Below are positions 35,055-45,300 of a stretch of 64,000 bases of DNA, one piece after another. The notes under the pieces are model-generated. The model was not told the DNA's origin. It was given only the letters and a program-made list of their open reading frames with translations, and made no database searches. How positions within the stretch are numbered: position 1 is the stretch's first letter; every line of letters starts with the position of its first letter. Location of the stretch: assembly GCF_903645295.1 (NCBI RefSeq), contig NZ_CAHJXM010000001.1:1241501-1305500 (forward strand), written 5' to 3'. The stretch comes from Bacillus sp. Marseille-Q1617. Its GTDB lineage: Bacteria > Bacillota > Bacilli > Bacillales > Bacillaceae_B. The translations under genes and the position numbers were made by a program.

Positions 35055-36323
35055 TTGGTAAGAAAGTGGGCTTTCCGGGCGGTAATGGGTTATTTGCTGC
35101 TGGGATTATTTTTATATGTGTATTTGTTCTTTCTGGCTGACTCCTCATTACCCGACGGCTTTAGAGGGAGCAGTGCAGATCCTGCTACATTCATGAATGC
35201 AAGAGAAATCATGCTGAGTGAGGAATTTTCGAAGATCAAGAATCTGTTGTTTTTCCTTTCGACGCCTTATGAATGGTTATTTTACTTTTTGATTCTTATT
35301 TTTGGAATATCGAGAGGCTTTGAAAAATGGGCCAGGGGTACGGCGAAAAACCGCTTCATCCAAACGGCGGTTTACCTGTTCTGGTTATCACTTGCTTCAT
35401 TCATTGCCATTTTCCCTTTGTCGTTCATCTCTTATAAAATTTCTAAGACTTACAATATCTCGACACAGACTTTTTCCATGTGGATGAAGGATGAATTGAC
35501 GGATTTCTGGGTGAACTACTTGATTATGTTCATCATTGTCTCAGTCCTGTATGGGCTTATGAAAAAGTTTAAGAATCGATGGTGGCTGGCGGCATGGGCC
35601 TTGTCCGTACCATTTACGATTTTCATGATGTTCATCCAGCCGGTGGTGATCGATCCCCTTTATAATGATTTCTATCCTTTGAAGGATAAAGCACTTGAAC
35701 AAAAGATCCTGACGCTTGCTGAAAAAGCCCAAATTCCGGCTGATCATGTGTTCGAGGTCAATATGTCGGAAAAGACCAATTCCCTTAATGCGTACGTAAA
35801 TGGAGTGGGCTCAAATTCCCGTATCGTTCTTTGGGACACCACCCTTGAAAAGCTGACGGATGAAGAAATTCTGTTTGTCATGGCCCATGAAATGGCCCAC
35901 TATGTAGAAAAGCATATTTATATCGGGATTGCGATTTATTTAGTGCTTTCGTTCTTCGGTTTATTCCTGGCTTCCAAGCTGATGAGGGGAATCGTTGCGA
36001 ATTACAAGGATGAAATCAAGGTAGGGAATGTATCCAGCCTGAGTTCATTGCCTTTATTCCTCCTGATTACCTCTATGCTGATGTTTACGGTCAGTCCATT
36101 TTCAAATTGGATCTCCCGATATCAGGAAACACGTGCAGATCGGTACGCGATTGAAATGACCGAAGATAAGCAGGCAGCCATCACGTCCTTTCAAAAGTTG
36201 TCTAAGGTTGGCCTCTCACAGGTAAATCCACCACTTTTGGTGAAGATTTTCCGGTATGGGCATCCAACCATGATGGAGCGATTGAACATGCTTGAGCATC
36301 ATGAACAAGAGAAGAATGAATAA
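35055..36323 (+). CDS. yhfN: M48-family membrane metalloprotease YhfN
   Basis: A 422-residue Ste24/CAAX-type peptidase with about six helices. The zinc motif is HEMAHYVEKH (about 276-285), and the third ligand Glu is in RYQETRADRYAIEM. Start is a TTG with GGAAGGGAGGAAG 5-9 bases upstream. Members cleave membrane-associated substrates. It matches B. subtilis YhfN, also close to the lcfB and comK regions. Confidence 0.9.
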   Translation: MVRKWAFRAVMGYLLLGLFLYVYLFFLADSSLPDGFRGSSADPATFMNAREIMLSEEFSKIKNLLFFLSTPYEWLFYFLILIFGISRGFEKWARGTAKNRFIQTAVYLFWLSLASFIAIFPLSFISYKISKTYNISTQTFSMWMKDELTDFWVNYLIMFIIVSVLYGLMKKFKNRWWLAAWALSVPFTIFMMFIQPVVIDPLYNDFYPLKDKALEQKILTLAEKAQIPADHVFEVNMSEKTNSLNAYVNGVGSNSRIVLWDTTLEKLTDEEILFVMAHEMAHYVEKHIYIGIAIYLVLSFFGLFLASKLMRGIVANYKDEIKVGNVSSLSSLPLFLLITSMLMFTVSPFSNWISRYQETRADRYAIEMTEDKQAAITSFQKLSKVGLSQVNPPLLVKIFRYGHPTMMERLNMLEHHEQEKNE

Positions 36324-36328
36324 AGAAA

Positions 36329-36352
36329 AGGCCTGGTCATCTGACTAGGCCT
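36329..36352. terminator. Bidirectional terminator yhfN / DUF421 gene
   Basis: Stem AGGCCTGGTCA / TGACTAGGCCT between convergent genes (it overlaps the last codons of the DUF421 gene). Confidence 0.85.
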
Positions 36353-37007
36353 CTTCTCTTTTACTGATGATTAGGTTTTTCTTCTTTTCCGTCATATAGG
36401 CGAAGATGACTTCTTTTGGTTTTATTCCTTCATGTGATAATTGATCAAGCAGCCAGTTCCGATCTTTGCCGAGGAGGTGCAAGTTTCGTTTTTGAATCTT
36501 TCCATCGACAATGACAGAAATCGGCAGCCCTTCATCATCAATCTTTAAATCTAAATGCTGAACCGTTACCGGTGTGTTTTCTACTTTAGGGATGACACTC
36601 ACTTCCCCGATCGGTTCGAGCATGGCATAATCCACATCAGAGATTTTAGGGTAGCCGTTCGCTCTCAGGATGGAAGTCAATTGGATAAGGGAAATCTTTG
36701 ATTTTTCCAGATTGTCCTCCAGAATTTCGCCATTTTTAATCAACAGGGTCGGTTCCCCAAGGAAGAATTTGTTTCCCCATTGACTTAATGTGAGGTATGA
36801 GAACAAAACATGAAGGCCCACCAATATGACAAGCGCTGTGATTGTTGGCCAGAACTTTGTACTGATGAGCGGTTCTGATGCGATCGTCCCTACAATGATG
36901 ATGGCCACAAGGTCATAGGGCGTCATCTGTACAATGGTTGATTTTCCCATGAGCCGCATGGCCGCAATCGTAATGAGATAAAGGACAAGTACCTTGATGA
37001 ATATCAT
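36345..37007 (-). CDS. DUF421 (YetF/YrbG-type) membrane protein
   Basis: A 220-residue protein with three N-terminal helices (about 4-22, 33-50 and 56-75) and a C-terminal cytoplasmic YetF-like domain with GEPTLLIKNGEILEDNLEKSKIS, a segment diagnostic of DUF421. The VVGTIASEP-type sequence after helix 2 is also typical. B. subtilis has several paralogues, linked to spore or stress roles without known biochemistry. Confidence 0.88.
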   Translation of the reverse strand: MIFIKVLVLYLITIAAMRLMGKSTIVQMTPYDLVAIIIVGTIASEPLISTKFWPTITALVILVGLHVLFSYLTLSQWGNKFFLGEPTLLIKNGEILEDNLEKSKISLIQLTSILRANGYPKISDVDYAMLEPIGEVSVIPKVENTPVTVQHLDLKIDDEGLPISVIVDGKIQKRNLHLLGKDRNWLLDQLSHEGIKPKEVIFAYMTEKKKNLIISKREEA

Positions 37008-37090
37008 GTTGTTCGCTCCAAATTTATCGACTTGCGGTTAGTTTTTACCATTAGGAGCGAAGTCATTCTCTGATCGCGGTACAAAAAGGG

Positions 37091-37119
37091 AAGGCTGGCT
37101 CGTTCTCAGAGCCAGCCTT
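37091..37119 (-). terminator. Terminator of the IDEAL-domain gene
   Basis: Stem AAGGCTGGCTC / GAGCCAGCCTT, just 3 bases after the minus-strand stop, with a modest U-tract (CCCTTTTTG). Confidence 0.85.
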
Positions 37120-37122
37120 TTG

Positions 37123-37362
37123 TTATAATCCATAACGAATATTGATTTCTTTTAATTCTTCCGTAAGTTTCATAAATAACGATTCATTCTTATGGTCCAG
37201 GGCCGCATCAATGTCTTTTAACAATTTCGTCTTTTGGGTTGTCAGGATGCTTTCGTATAGAAGCATATCAATGTAAATCTCCATCACGCTTCTTTCAGCG
37301 TTTCGTTTCCGGGTCATCGCAGAAGCTTTCATCATTTCGGTATAGGACTTTTTATTTTCCAA
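37123..37362 (-). CDS. IDEAL-domain protein (YhzC-like), comK neighbour
   Basis: The TTG at 37362 is preferred: AGAGGTG lies 7 bases upstream and the frame above it is low-complexity AT-rich DNA, not protein-like. The 79-residue product LENKKSYTEMMKASAMTRKR... ends in an IDEAL domain (DIDAALDHKNESLFMKLTEELKEI). In B. subtilis yhzC, a small IDEAL protein, adjoins comK. Function unknown. Divergent from comK across about 200 bp. Confidence 0.82.
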   Translation of the reverse strand: MENKKSYTEMMKASAMTRKRNAERSVMEIYIDMLLYESILTTQKTKLLKDIDAALDHKNESLFMKLTEELKEINIRYGL

Positions 37363-37559
37363 TACGATCACCTCTGAATTCTTTTTATTAGTATATGGAA
37401 GGAAACTCAAAAATTCAACCAAAAAATTAATTATTCTGATAATTTTTATAGCAGGAATTAGTGTCATGTAAATAATTTCAGAATTTTTTAATAATATTGG
37501 AGACACCTGGTGGTATTTATGGTATTATTTTGGAGAATTATGTAAAAGGAGGAGAAAAT

Positions 37560-38093
37560 ATGAAGGGGAAATCGCGAATTTTGGAAGAATATGAAGTAAA
37601 TCCTCATACATTGATGTTAAAGCCCATTGAATATGGTGCCAAGACATTTACAGAAATCATTGAAATGGAGGATGTCATTCTTTCTCCGTTTAAACCAATG
37701 GACATCCTGAAGAAAAGCTGTGAATTTTTCGGTTCGTCGTATCAAGGCAGAAAGGACGGGACGAAAGAGCTGATTGGTATTTCATATAAGGCCCCAATCA
37801 TGTTAAACCCCCAAATGTCGATGTTTTTATTTCCGACTGCTTCTCCTGTGAAAAGTGAGTGTATGTGGATCTCCCATTCCCATGTAACCAGTTATTCTGC
37901 CGCCGAGAACGGTCAAACTTCAGTAACCTTTCAAAATCGGGAATCCCACCTGGTTCCCATTTCATACAGTTCATTTGAAAATCAGATGCTTCGTACATCC
38001 AGCCTTCGAATCGCTTATTCCCAGCGGGTTTCAGAGATGGAAAGCAAGTACACCATGAAATCATTTTACCTTAAAGATAAAACAAACGCGTGA
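37560..38093 (+). CDS. comK: Competence transcription factor ComK
   Basis: The ATG at 37560 follows AAAGGAGGAG. The 177-residue protein matches the ComK family: LEEYEVNPHTLMLKPIEYGAKTFTEI start, CEFFGSSYQGRKDGTKELIG, KAPIMLNPQMSMFLFPTASP and CMWISHSHVTSY. ComK binds AT-rich boxes and activates DNA-uptake genes and its own promoter. The upstream 200 bp are very AT-rich with A- and T-runs suited to ComK sites, though I cannot place exact boxes. It ends shorter than the 192 residues of B. subtilis ComK. Confidence 0.93.
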   Translation: MKGKSRILEEYEVNPHTLMLKPIEYGAKTFTEIIEMEDVILSPFKPMDILKKSCEFFGSSYQGRKDGTKELIGISYKAPIMLNPQMSMFLFPTASPVKSECMWISHSHVTSYSAAENGQTSVTFQNRESHLVPISYSSFENQMLRTSSLRIAYSQRVSEMESKYTMKSFYLKDKTNA

Positions 38094-38109
38094 GGGCATC
38101 CAATCACGC
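38088..38109 (+). terminator. Terminator of comK
   Basis: Stem GCGTGA / TCACGC overlapping the comK stop codon, followed by seven T. Confidence 0.88.
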
Positions 38110-38143
38110 TTTTTTTATTGTTGTGAAAGGCTGATGAAACATA

Positions 38144-38548
38144 TCAGGCCTGACGGGGATGGTCCGGTTTTTCCGGTGCGGATTTGGTTTCAAGAAACCG
38201 GCGGAATAGATAATGGCGCATTAAATCTTCCACCTTGTTTCTGAGCCGGGGGTTAAAATAATTGTGATGTTCCTCGTATCCCTTATACAAAAACATATAC
38301 ATCGTGAAGGCATCGTCTGATTGAAGCCTCTCCACCTTCATTTTATTCGTCCTCATATACTTTCTTACATAAGCAAGCTCCCCCTGGATGACTTTCATGG
38401 TTTCCTCTATCAGCTCTAGATAAGGACGCTTGAGTTTAAATGGGCTTTTGTCTACAATTTGTAAGTCTCGATTTAGTATGGTCAGTACCATTGGCAGATA
38501 AATCGCCTGTTCCAAAATGTTACGGTCATTCTCTGGGATTCGTGTCAT
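38144..38548 (-). CDS. YhjD-like cytoplasmic protein of unknown function
   Basis: The ATG at 38548 follows AAAAGGGG by about 9 bases. The 134-residue protein is predicted mostly alpha-helical, with MTRIPENDRNILEQAIYLPMVLTILNRD at the start and FLYKGYEEHHNYFNPRLRNKVEDLM near the C terminus, which fits what I remember of B. subtilis YhjD, mapped near comK. There are no membrane segments and no known function. Confidence 0.75.
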   Translation of the reverse strand: MTRIPENDRNILEQAIYLPMVLTILNRDLQIVDKSPFKLKRPYLELIEETMKVIQGELAYVRKYMRTNKMKVERLQSDDAFTMYMFLYKGYEEHHNYFNPRLRNKVEDLMRHYLFRRFLETKSAPEKPDHPRQA

Positions 38549-38754
38549 ATGAAAAGACCCCTTTTCATTCAATTATCGAACTTATGTTCGTATTTTTATT
38601 TTAAGGTGAAATGACTGAACTTTCAATAGCGAAAAATGGAGAAATGGGGATTTGTTGTTAGTATGAAGGGGAGAGCTCATTCTTATCCAATAAAGGAATT
38701 CAATTCCCCCTGTCGAAATCATATATAGGTCAAACGAAAGGGAGTTATTAACTC

Positions 38755-40725
38755 ATGAATACCAATGGAATCAAAATAAAAGATCTTTATCAAATAAAAG
38801 CTCTGTCCGATCCGCGGATTTCTCCGGATGGTAAAGAGGCAGTCTTTGTACAGACGATCATGGATGGGAAGAAGGATGAATACCAGTCTCATTTATTTTG
38901 TCTTGAATTGGAATCCGGGGACAGGACGCAATGGACATTCGGGGAGGAAAAAGTCTCTTCGCCTAGATGGTCGCCGGACGGCAGGCAGGTTGCATTTTTA
39001 TCCAATCGGACTGGAAGTGCACAACTTTATGTAATGAACCGAAATGGCGGGGAAGCAGAACGGCTGACAGAAACCCAAAGAGGAATATCAAATCCTGTCT
39101 GGTCACCGTGCGGAAAGAAAATTGTCTGTGTAATCCGTTTGAAAAAGGGGGAAGGACTTCAAGAAAAAGAGGAGAAGGAAGAAGATAAAATCAAACCTTT
39201 TGCCGTTTCCTCGATGAAATATAAATCGGATGACCGGGGGCTGCATGATGATCGTTACGCTCAATTGGTGATGATCGACCTTGAGCATAAAGAAATGAAG
39301 AGACTTACTCATGACGAGAATGATTACACGCTGCATGCCTGGAATGGAAACTACATAGCCTTTTCTGCAGACTTAGAAGAAAAGAAGGATCTATCTTTTA
39401 CATCTTCACTGTACTTACTCGATATAGAAAAAATGGAATCCACGAGAGTGACAGAAGAACAAGGGTATTACGGGGGAGCAAGCTTTTCGGTTGACGGGAA
39501 ACACCTTGCCTATATAGGGCATAACCGGGAATTTGAAAATGCCACTCAGAACAAGGTTTATTTATACAATATGGAATCCGGCTTCTCATTGCCGCTTACT
39601 GAAGCGATGGATATCCCGGTCGGGGACTATCTCAACAGTGATAGTATTCAAGGGGCATCACATACGGGAATCGTATGGTCGAAGGATAACGAAAGCCTTT
39701 ATTTCATCGCTTCCGATCGCGGTAATACAATCCTTTATTATGCACACATAGATGGAGCGGTTTATCCGGCTCTATTTGAGGAAGAGCAGCATATTTATGG
39801 ATTTGATTTTCACTCGGAAGGCCAAAAGGCGGTGCTTGCCATGAGTAAGCCGGAAGAACCGGGGGAACTATATACCCTCCATGTTCCCACAGGAAAGATA
39901 AAGAAACTCACGGATGTGAACAGTGAATGGTTGAAAGGCCGCCAGCTTTCTTCTCCTGAGATGATCATGTTTAGCGGGGAGGATGGGACACCCGTTCAAG
40001 GATGGATTATGAAGCCCGTAAACTTCGAGGGTGGAAAGAAATTCCCTCTCGTCGTGGAAATCCATGGTGGTCCCCATACAATGTATGGCAATACTTTCTT
40101 TCATGAACTGCAGCTGCTTGCAGGTAAAGGGTATGGTGTCTTATTCATAAATCCACGGGGAAGTCATGGGTATGGCCAGGCGTTTGTCGATGCAGTACGC
40201 GGTGACTACGGAGGCGGGGACTATGAGGATATCATGGCAGCAGTCGATTACGTCCTGGAGGAGTATGATTGGATTGATGAAGCCCGGCTTGGGGTGACCG
40301 GAGGGAGTTACGGAGGGTTTATGACCAACTGGATCGTCGCCCACTGTGACAGATTCAAAGCGGCTGTCACCCAGAGATCGATCAGTAATTGGATCAGTTT
40401 CTATGGAGTGAGTGATATCGGGTATTACTTCTCTGAATGGCAGATGAAATGTGAACTGCATGATATAGAAACGCTATGGAAGCATTCTCCTTTAGCGTAT
40501 GTGAAGAACATCAGCACGCCTCTTTTGATCCTTCACAGCGAAAAGGATTACCGCTGTCCGATTGAACAGGCTGAACAGTTGTATATCGCATTAAAACGGG
40601 ACGGAAAGCAGACGAGGTTTGTACGATTCCCGGAATCCAATCATCATCTATCCCGCAGCGGTATCCCTTCCTTGCGGGAAGCAAGGCTGCAGGAAATCAT
40701 CGATTGGTTTGAAGAATATCTTTAA
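38755..40725 (+). CDS. S9-family acylaminoacyl-peptidase-type serine peptidase
   Basis: A 656-residue cytoplasmic enzyme. The N-terminal half (about 1-390) is a WD40/TolB-like beta-propeller (repeats of SPRWSPDGRQVAFLSNRTG type). The C-terminal alpha/beta hydrolase (about 400-655) has the nucleophile Ser in TGGSYGGF (about 520), an Asp in HSEKDYRCP and the His in SNHHLSRSG. Members cleave N-acylated or short peptides. Resembles YuxL of B. subtilis in length. AAAGGGAG precedes the ATG. Confidence 0.92.
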   Translation: MNTNGIKIKDLYQIKALSDPRISPDGKEAVFVQTIMDGKKDEYQSHLFCLELESGDRTQWTFGEEKVSSPRWSPDGRQVAFLSNRTGSAQLYVMNRNGGEAERLTETQRGISNPVWSPCGKKIVCVIRLKKGEGLQEKEEKEEDKIKPFAVSSMKYKSDDRGLHDDRYAQLVMIDLEHKEMKRLTHDENDYTLHAWNGNYIAFSADLEEKKDLSFTSSLYLLDIEKMESTRVTEEQGYYGGASFSVDGKHLAYIGHNREFENATQNKVYLYNMESGFSLPLTEAMDIPVGDYLNSDSIQGASHTGIVWSKDNESLYFIASDRGNTILYYAHIDGAVYPALFEEEQHIYGFDFHSEGQKAVLAMSKPEEPGELYTLHVPTGKIKKLTDVNSEWLKGRQLSSPEMIMFSGEDGTPVQGWIMKPVNFEGGKKFPLVVEIHGGPHTMYGNTFFHELQLLAGKGYGVLFINPRGSHGYGQAFVDAVRGDYGGGDYEDIMAAVDYVLEEYDWIDEARLGVTGGSYGGFMTNWIVAHCDRFKAAVTQRSISNWISFYGVSDIGYYFSEWQMKCELHDIETLWKHSPLAYVKNISTPLLILHSEKDYRCPIEQAEQLYIALKRDGKQTRFVRFPESNHHLSRSGIPSLREARLQEIIDWFEEYL

Positions 40726-40732
40726 GGAACGG

Positions 40733-40760
40733 ACCGCCATTTCGCACACGATATGGCGGT
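40733..40760 (+). terminator. Terminator of the S9 peptidase gene
   Basis: Stem ACCGCCAT / ATGGCGGT then TTTGTTTT. Confidence 0.88.
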
Positions 40761-40983
40761 TTTGTTTTCAATACGGCATGAGGCCGGAGACAATGAAGTG
40801 GTCAACCCTGCAATTAAATTTATCCAGATTATATCCGGCTGCCTGTTTAAATTTCCTTTCTTTAGGAAAAGGTTTAAATACAAGAGTATGGAATTATGAA
40901 AGTGGTATGATATGATAAAGTGAGCAAGCTAATGTGAATGCGAATGAGAATGGTTCATCGTCGTATAAGGGGAAACATATACT

Positions 40984-41625
40984 ATGGATATTAATGCAAT
41001 TAAAGAGTGGTTTACCCTCGAAAATATTATGGAATTGATACAGCAGTATAAAGCCCTGGGGCCGTTTGCGGGTATTCTGCTGCCTATGGTGGAGGCCTTT
41101 CTACCCTTCCTGCCGCTGGTTGTGTTTGTTATGGCAAATGCCAACGCTTTCGGCTTATGGTTCGGGTTCCTTTTTTCCTGGATCGGTGCAGCCGGAGGAG
41201 CCCTGCTTGTGTTTGTACTTGTCAGGAGGTATGGAGAGGCACGGATTTTTCGCTTCTTACGAAACAATCGTCAAGTGAAGAGGCTGACCCGCTGGGTGGA
41301 CAAACATGGTTTTGGACCTTTGTTCCTGCTTTTATGTTTCCCATTTACTCCTTCAGCGCTTGTAAACGTCGTTGCTGGATTATCAAGCATCAGCATCGCT
41401 CAATATATGCTTGCAGTCCTGACTGGAAAAATGGTAATGATTTTTACCATAAGTTTCATTGGATATGATATTATATCATTAGTGAAACAGCCTGTACGTA
41501 CAGTAATAGTAGGTGTAATCATCTTTGTTTTGTGGCTGGTAGGAAAACAAATCGAAATACGTTTAAATAAAAAGCTGGATATCGATCAAAGGATTGAACG
41601 GAAAAAGCAGGAGGAATCGAATTGA
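40984..41625 (+). CDS. TVP38/TMEM64 (SNARE-associated, DedA-like) membrane protein
   Basis: A 213-residue membrane protein with about five helices; the VEAFLPFLPLVVFVMANANAFG and LLCFPFTPSALVNVVAGLS segments are characteristic of the TVP38/VTT domain. The B. subtilis counterpart is probably yhjE, which directly precedes sipV. Members act in lipid scrambling or membrane homeostasis. The ATG follows AGGGGAAACAT. Its stop overlaps the TTG of the next gene (TTGA). Confidence 0.87.
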   Translation: MDINAIKEWFTLENIMELIQQYKALGPFAGILLPMVEAFLPFLPLVVFVMANANAFGLWFGFLFSWIGAAGGALLVFVLVRRYGEARIFRFLRNNRQVKRLTRWVDKHGFGPLFLLLCFPFTPSALVNVVAGLSSISIAQYMLAVLTGKMVMIFTISFIGYDIISLVKQPVRTVIVGVIIFVLWLVGKQIEIRLNKKLDIDQRIERKKQEESN

Positions 41626-42182
41626 GAGAAGAGGTAAAAAGAGAAGGTCTTGAATGGATTAAAGCTCTGGGTATTGGGTTGATCATTTTTATTGTCATTC
41701 GAACTTTTCTTTTCTCAAATTATGTGGTGGAAGGCGAATCGATGATGCCTACGCTGGAAGATGGGAATAAGCTTGTCGTTAATAAAATCGGATACCAATT
41801 AGGTGATTTGAACCGGTTTGACGTAGTGGTCTTCCATGCAAATGAAAACGAGGATTACGTGAAGAGGATCATTGGACTGCCTGGTGATAAAGTGGAGTAT
41901 AAAGACGATAAACTTTACGTCAATGGAGAATATTATCCGGAGCCGTACTTGGATAAATTCAAGCAGGAATACATCGGCAATAAGCTGACGGGTGACTTTA
42001 CAATAGAAGAAATCACCGGAAAACAGATTGTACCCGAAGGAAAAGTATTTGTTCTCGGCGACAACCGCAGGGGGAGCATGGACAGCAGATATTTCGGGTT
42101 TATCGATCAGAAGCAGGTTGTCGGGAAAGTGGATCTCAGATACTGGCCTTTAAGTGAATGGGATATGCAATTCAAAAACTGA
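41622..42182 (+). CDS. sipV: Type I signal peptidase (SipV-like)
   Basis: A 186-residue enzyme with one N-terminal helix (about 14-33). The catalytic Ser40 is in VEGESMMPTL and the Lys81 in YVKRIIGLPGD; box E reads GDNRRGSMDSRYFG. It removes Sec signal peptides at the outer membrane face. The start is a TTG that overlaps the upstream stop, with GGAGGA before it. Neighbour and length fit SipV, though assignment among Sip paralogues is by context. Confidence 0.9.
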   Translation: MREEVKREGLEWIKALGIGLIIFIVIRTFLFSNYVVEGESMMPTLEDGNKLVVNKIGYQLGDLNRFDVVVFHANENEDYVKRIIGLPGDKVEYKDDKLYVNGEYYPEPYLDKFKQEYIGNKLTGDFTIEEITGKQIVPEGKVFVLGDNRRGSMDSRYFGFIDQKQVVGKVDLRYWPLSEWDMQFKN

Positions 42183-42189
42183 TGCACAG

Positions 42190-42224
42190 AAAGAATTTTG
42201 TTCAGAATAGGAACAGAATTCTTT
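42190..42224 (+). terminator. Terminator of the yhjE-sipV operon
   Basis: Stem AAAGAATTTTGTTC / GAACAGAATTCTTT followed by a long T-run. It lies inside the upstream extension of the next open frame, which supports the later start at 42324. Confidence 0.9.
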
Positions 42225-42323
42225 TTTTTTTGCCCTTTTTTCAATAAGTACTGCCCGGACCCCATAGACTACTATAGATATGGTAAAATAGTAAGAAAAT
42301 TCGTTCGTTTTGAGGGTGATGGT

Positions 42324-45300
42324 ATGGCAGCAGAAATTCCTATTATTGAAACGAAGTTTGTTCCGCCTGTTGTCAAAGAGACATATATACGACGACCTGC
42401 GTTAATGAAAAAAATGAGAACGATTACAAATTATAAACTGCTCATTGTTCATTCCGGTGCAGGTTATGGAAAAAGTACAGCTATCAGTCAATTCTTACAA
42501 GATGAGAGCCTAGATTATTGCTGGTATTCCATAACGGTGAACGACGACGGTTTGATTCCTTTTGTCACGAACATTTTATACAGCATAAAGAAACAGGTCC
42601 CTGCATTTGGAAGCGAACTGAAAGAAGCACTGGCTTCCATCGGTCAGTATATCAAAGAAGAGGATTTATACAAATTAAGTACTGTTTTTATTAATGAATG
42701 TATGAAAATCCCACACTCTTTGACCGTCATACTTGATGATTACCATCTGATTGATCATTCTTTTCTTATTAATCAGTGGATGGAAAAGGTGCTGGAACAC
42801 CTGCCAAACCATATACACTTCTTCCTCTCCACACGGACCAAACCTTCATGGACTTCTTTCATTCAGCTGAAAATTTCCAGGCAGCTGCTTGAAATAACAG
42901 AAGCTGATTTGTGCCTGACTGACGAAGAGGTGGAAATGCTTTTAACCGACTTCTATGACACGGCGATTCCGGAAGCACAAATCCAAGCCATCTGCAAATT
43001 GACCGAGGGATGGGTGATCGCAGTCAGCATGATTCATTCACAGCTTCAGGAGAATCCCTATATTTTAATGGTGGATAAGCAGTATTCTTCGTTAACAGAA
43101 CTTTTTCAATATTTGGCCCACGAGGTCTTTTCGAAGCAATCTCCTATTGTTCAACAATTCTTGAAGCAAATCTCCATTCTTCAGGAAATCGATGGTGAAA
43201 CATGTGAAGCGATCTTTGATGTGCCGGGATCTCATCATATGCTCAAACAGCTTTCGGAGAAGAATGCCCTTTTGCAGGAGATGAAAGGAGCCTCTCATTA
43301 TCGTCTTCATGCATTGTTCCAGGCGTTCCTGGAACGGAAATTGGCAGAGGAAGATGCACAGCTGTACAATGAGCTGCAGCTGAAGTGTGCTTTTTATTTT
43401 GAGAGAAAAGGACAGTGGGAGAAAGCAGTGCTGCATTATTTCAAAATGGGGAACATGGATGCTGTAGCTTCCATATTATCGAGGGAAGCAGAAGGCATGA
43501 TAAAACGGGGTCATCTGGAGACGCTTGGTGATTATCTTCGCCAGCTGCCCCATGATATTAAGGATCGATATTATTCTCTATGGGTTTATCAGGGGGAGTT
43601 CTTCCGTTATCGATCATTTTACGAAAAAGCAGAAAAAGCGTACACAAAAGGAATTCAACAGGCGTTTGAAAATCAAGATACGTTCAACCTCAGCAGAGCG
43701 TATGAAGGAATAGGCAGGATATATCTTGATACGATACAGCCGGGTAAAGCCCAGCGTTATCTCTTGAAAGCAATTGAGGCGTTAGAAGATGACCATGATC
43801 GTTTCACGCAGGAAAAAATTCAGCTTTACTATTTGATTTCTGAAAATCTGGTTAATTCCGGGAAAGCCGTCCAGGCGAAAATCTGGTATGAAAAAGGGAA
43901 AGAAAATGGGGTCATGATGGAAGAAGGGAACCTTGGAGCAAGGATGCTTCTCCGAACAGGGAAGCTTCAGGAAGCGAAGGCGCTTCTCCTCGATAAAGAA
44001 AATCATGACGGGCTCCCCCAGTCTCACAGGGAAAAAGAGTTACTGCTCTCTTTGATTGAATCATTCATGGGGAATGGCAGTGAAGCAAAAGTACTTGCAC
44101 AACAGGGGATCAGCCAAGGCATCAAAACCAAATCGCCCTTTGTGGAAGCGTGCGGATGGATTCGGATGGGGCATGCCGTCCAACTACTAAATGACTATGA
44201 TGGCGGACTCGCAAAAAATTGTTATGAAACCTCGCTGGAATTAATGAGTCAAATCAACATTTCCAGAGGGAAGGCAGAGCCGTTTATGGGGCTTTCGATT
44301 ATGTACAGCAGGATGGGCGATTATCAAAAGGCAAAAGAATATGCGGGGGAAGCACTGCATGAAACCGAGAAGGTTGAAGATGCGTGGCTTTCTTCCTTAA
44401 TCCTTCTGAGTGCAGGGATAAATGATTACTACCGCGGAGAGGAAGACGAAGCATTCACCCAGATCACGAGGGCAGGCAGACAATTTGATGCGTGCGGTGA
44501 CGGCTATGGAAAGATGCTTACAAATCTATGGAAAAGTGCAGTGGCCTACAAAAGGGATAAGCATGATGAATTTCAAGAATACATGACAGCTTGCCTGAAT
44601 GAAGTGCAGATAGGGAATTATGAATTTATTTTCTTTAAACAGACGACGTTCGGCCCAAAAGACCTTCAGAGCCTCATCCCGTTATTGGTGAGGGCCCATC
44701 AGGAAGGAATCCATTCTTCTTATTGCCTTGAACTCTTAAGGAAAATGGGCTATGAATCCCTTTCTTCCCACCCCGGTTATACCCTGAAAGTCCATACGCT
44801 GGGGAGCTTTGAGATATGGCTTGGGGACGAGAGAGTAACCGAAAAACAATGGCAGAGAGACAAGGCCAAGGAGCTGTTTCAATATTTCCTCATCCAAAGG
44901 AATCATATTAAGCGAAAAGAAGAAATCATTGAAGAACTGTGGCCTGAAGGAAGCGGGTCAGACCGGGATTTTAAGGTGGCGTTGAATACATTGAATAACG
45001 TCCTGGAACCGAACCGGCCGGCGAGAGGGAAGGCTTTCTTTATCAGCAGGATTCAGGATGGCTACAAGTTAAATGGGCAGGCGGGCATCGAGTATGACAG
45101 TGACCAATTTACAAGCTGGATATCACAGGGCTTAAAAGAGCCGGATGCTGATAAATCAATCCAGTACCTGGAAAGGGGGATGCTCTACTACAAAGGGAGC
45201 TTCCTTCCAGATCGAAAAGGCACATGGTGGACAGAGAAAGAAAGAGAAAGACTGAAGCACCTGTACTTGAGAGGACTGGAGAAAAGGGCACAGCTGGCAG

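Noticed and set aside
42198..42323. Upstream start of the STAND regulator
   Set aside because: This part overlaps the sipV terminator and poly-T; homology to MalT begins after 42324.
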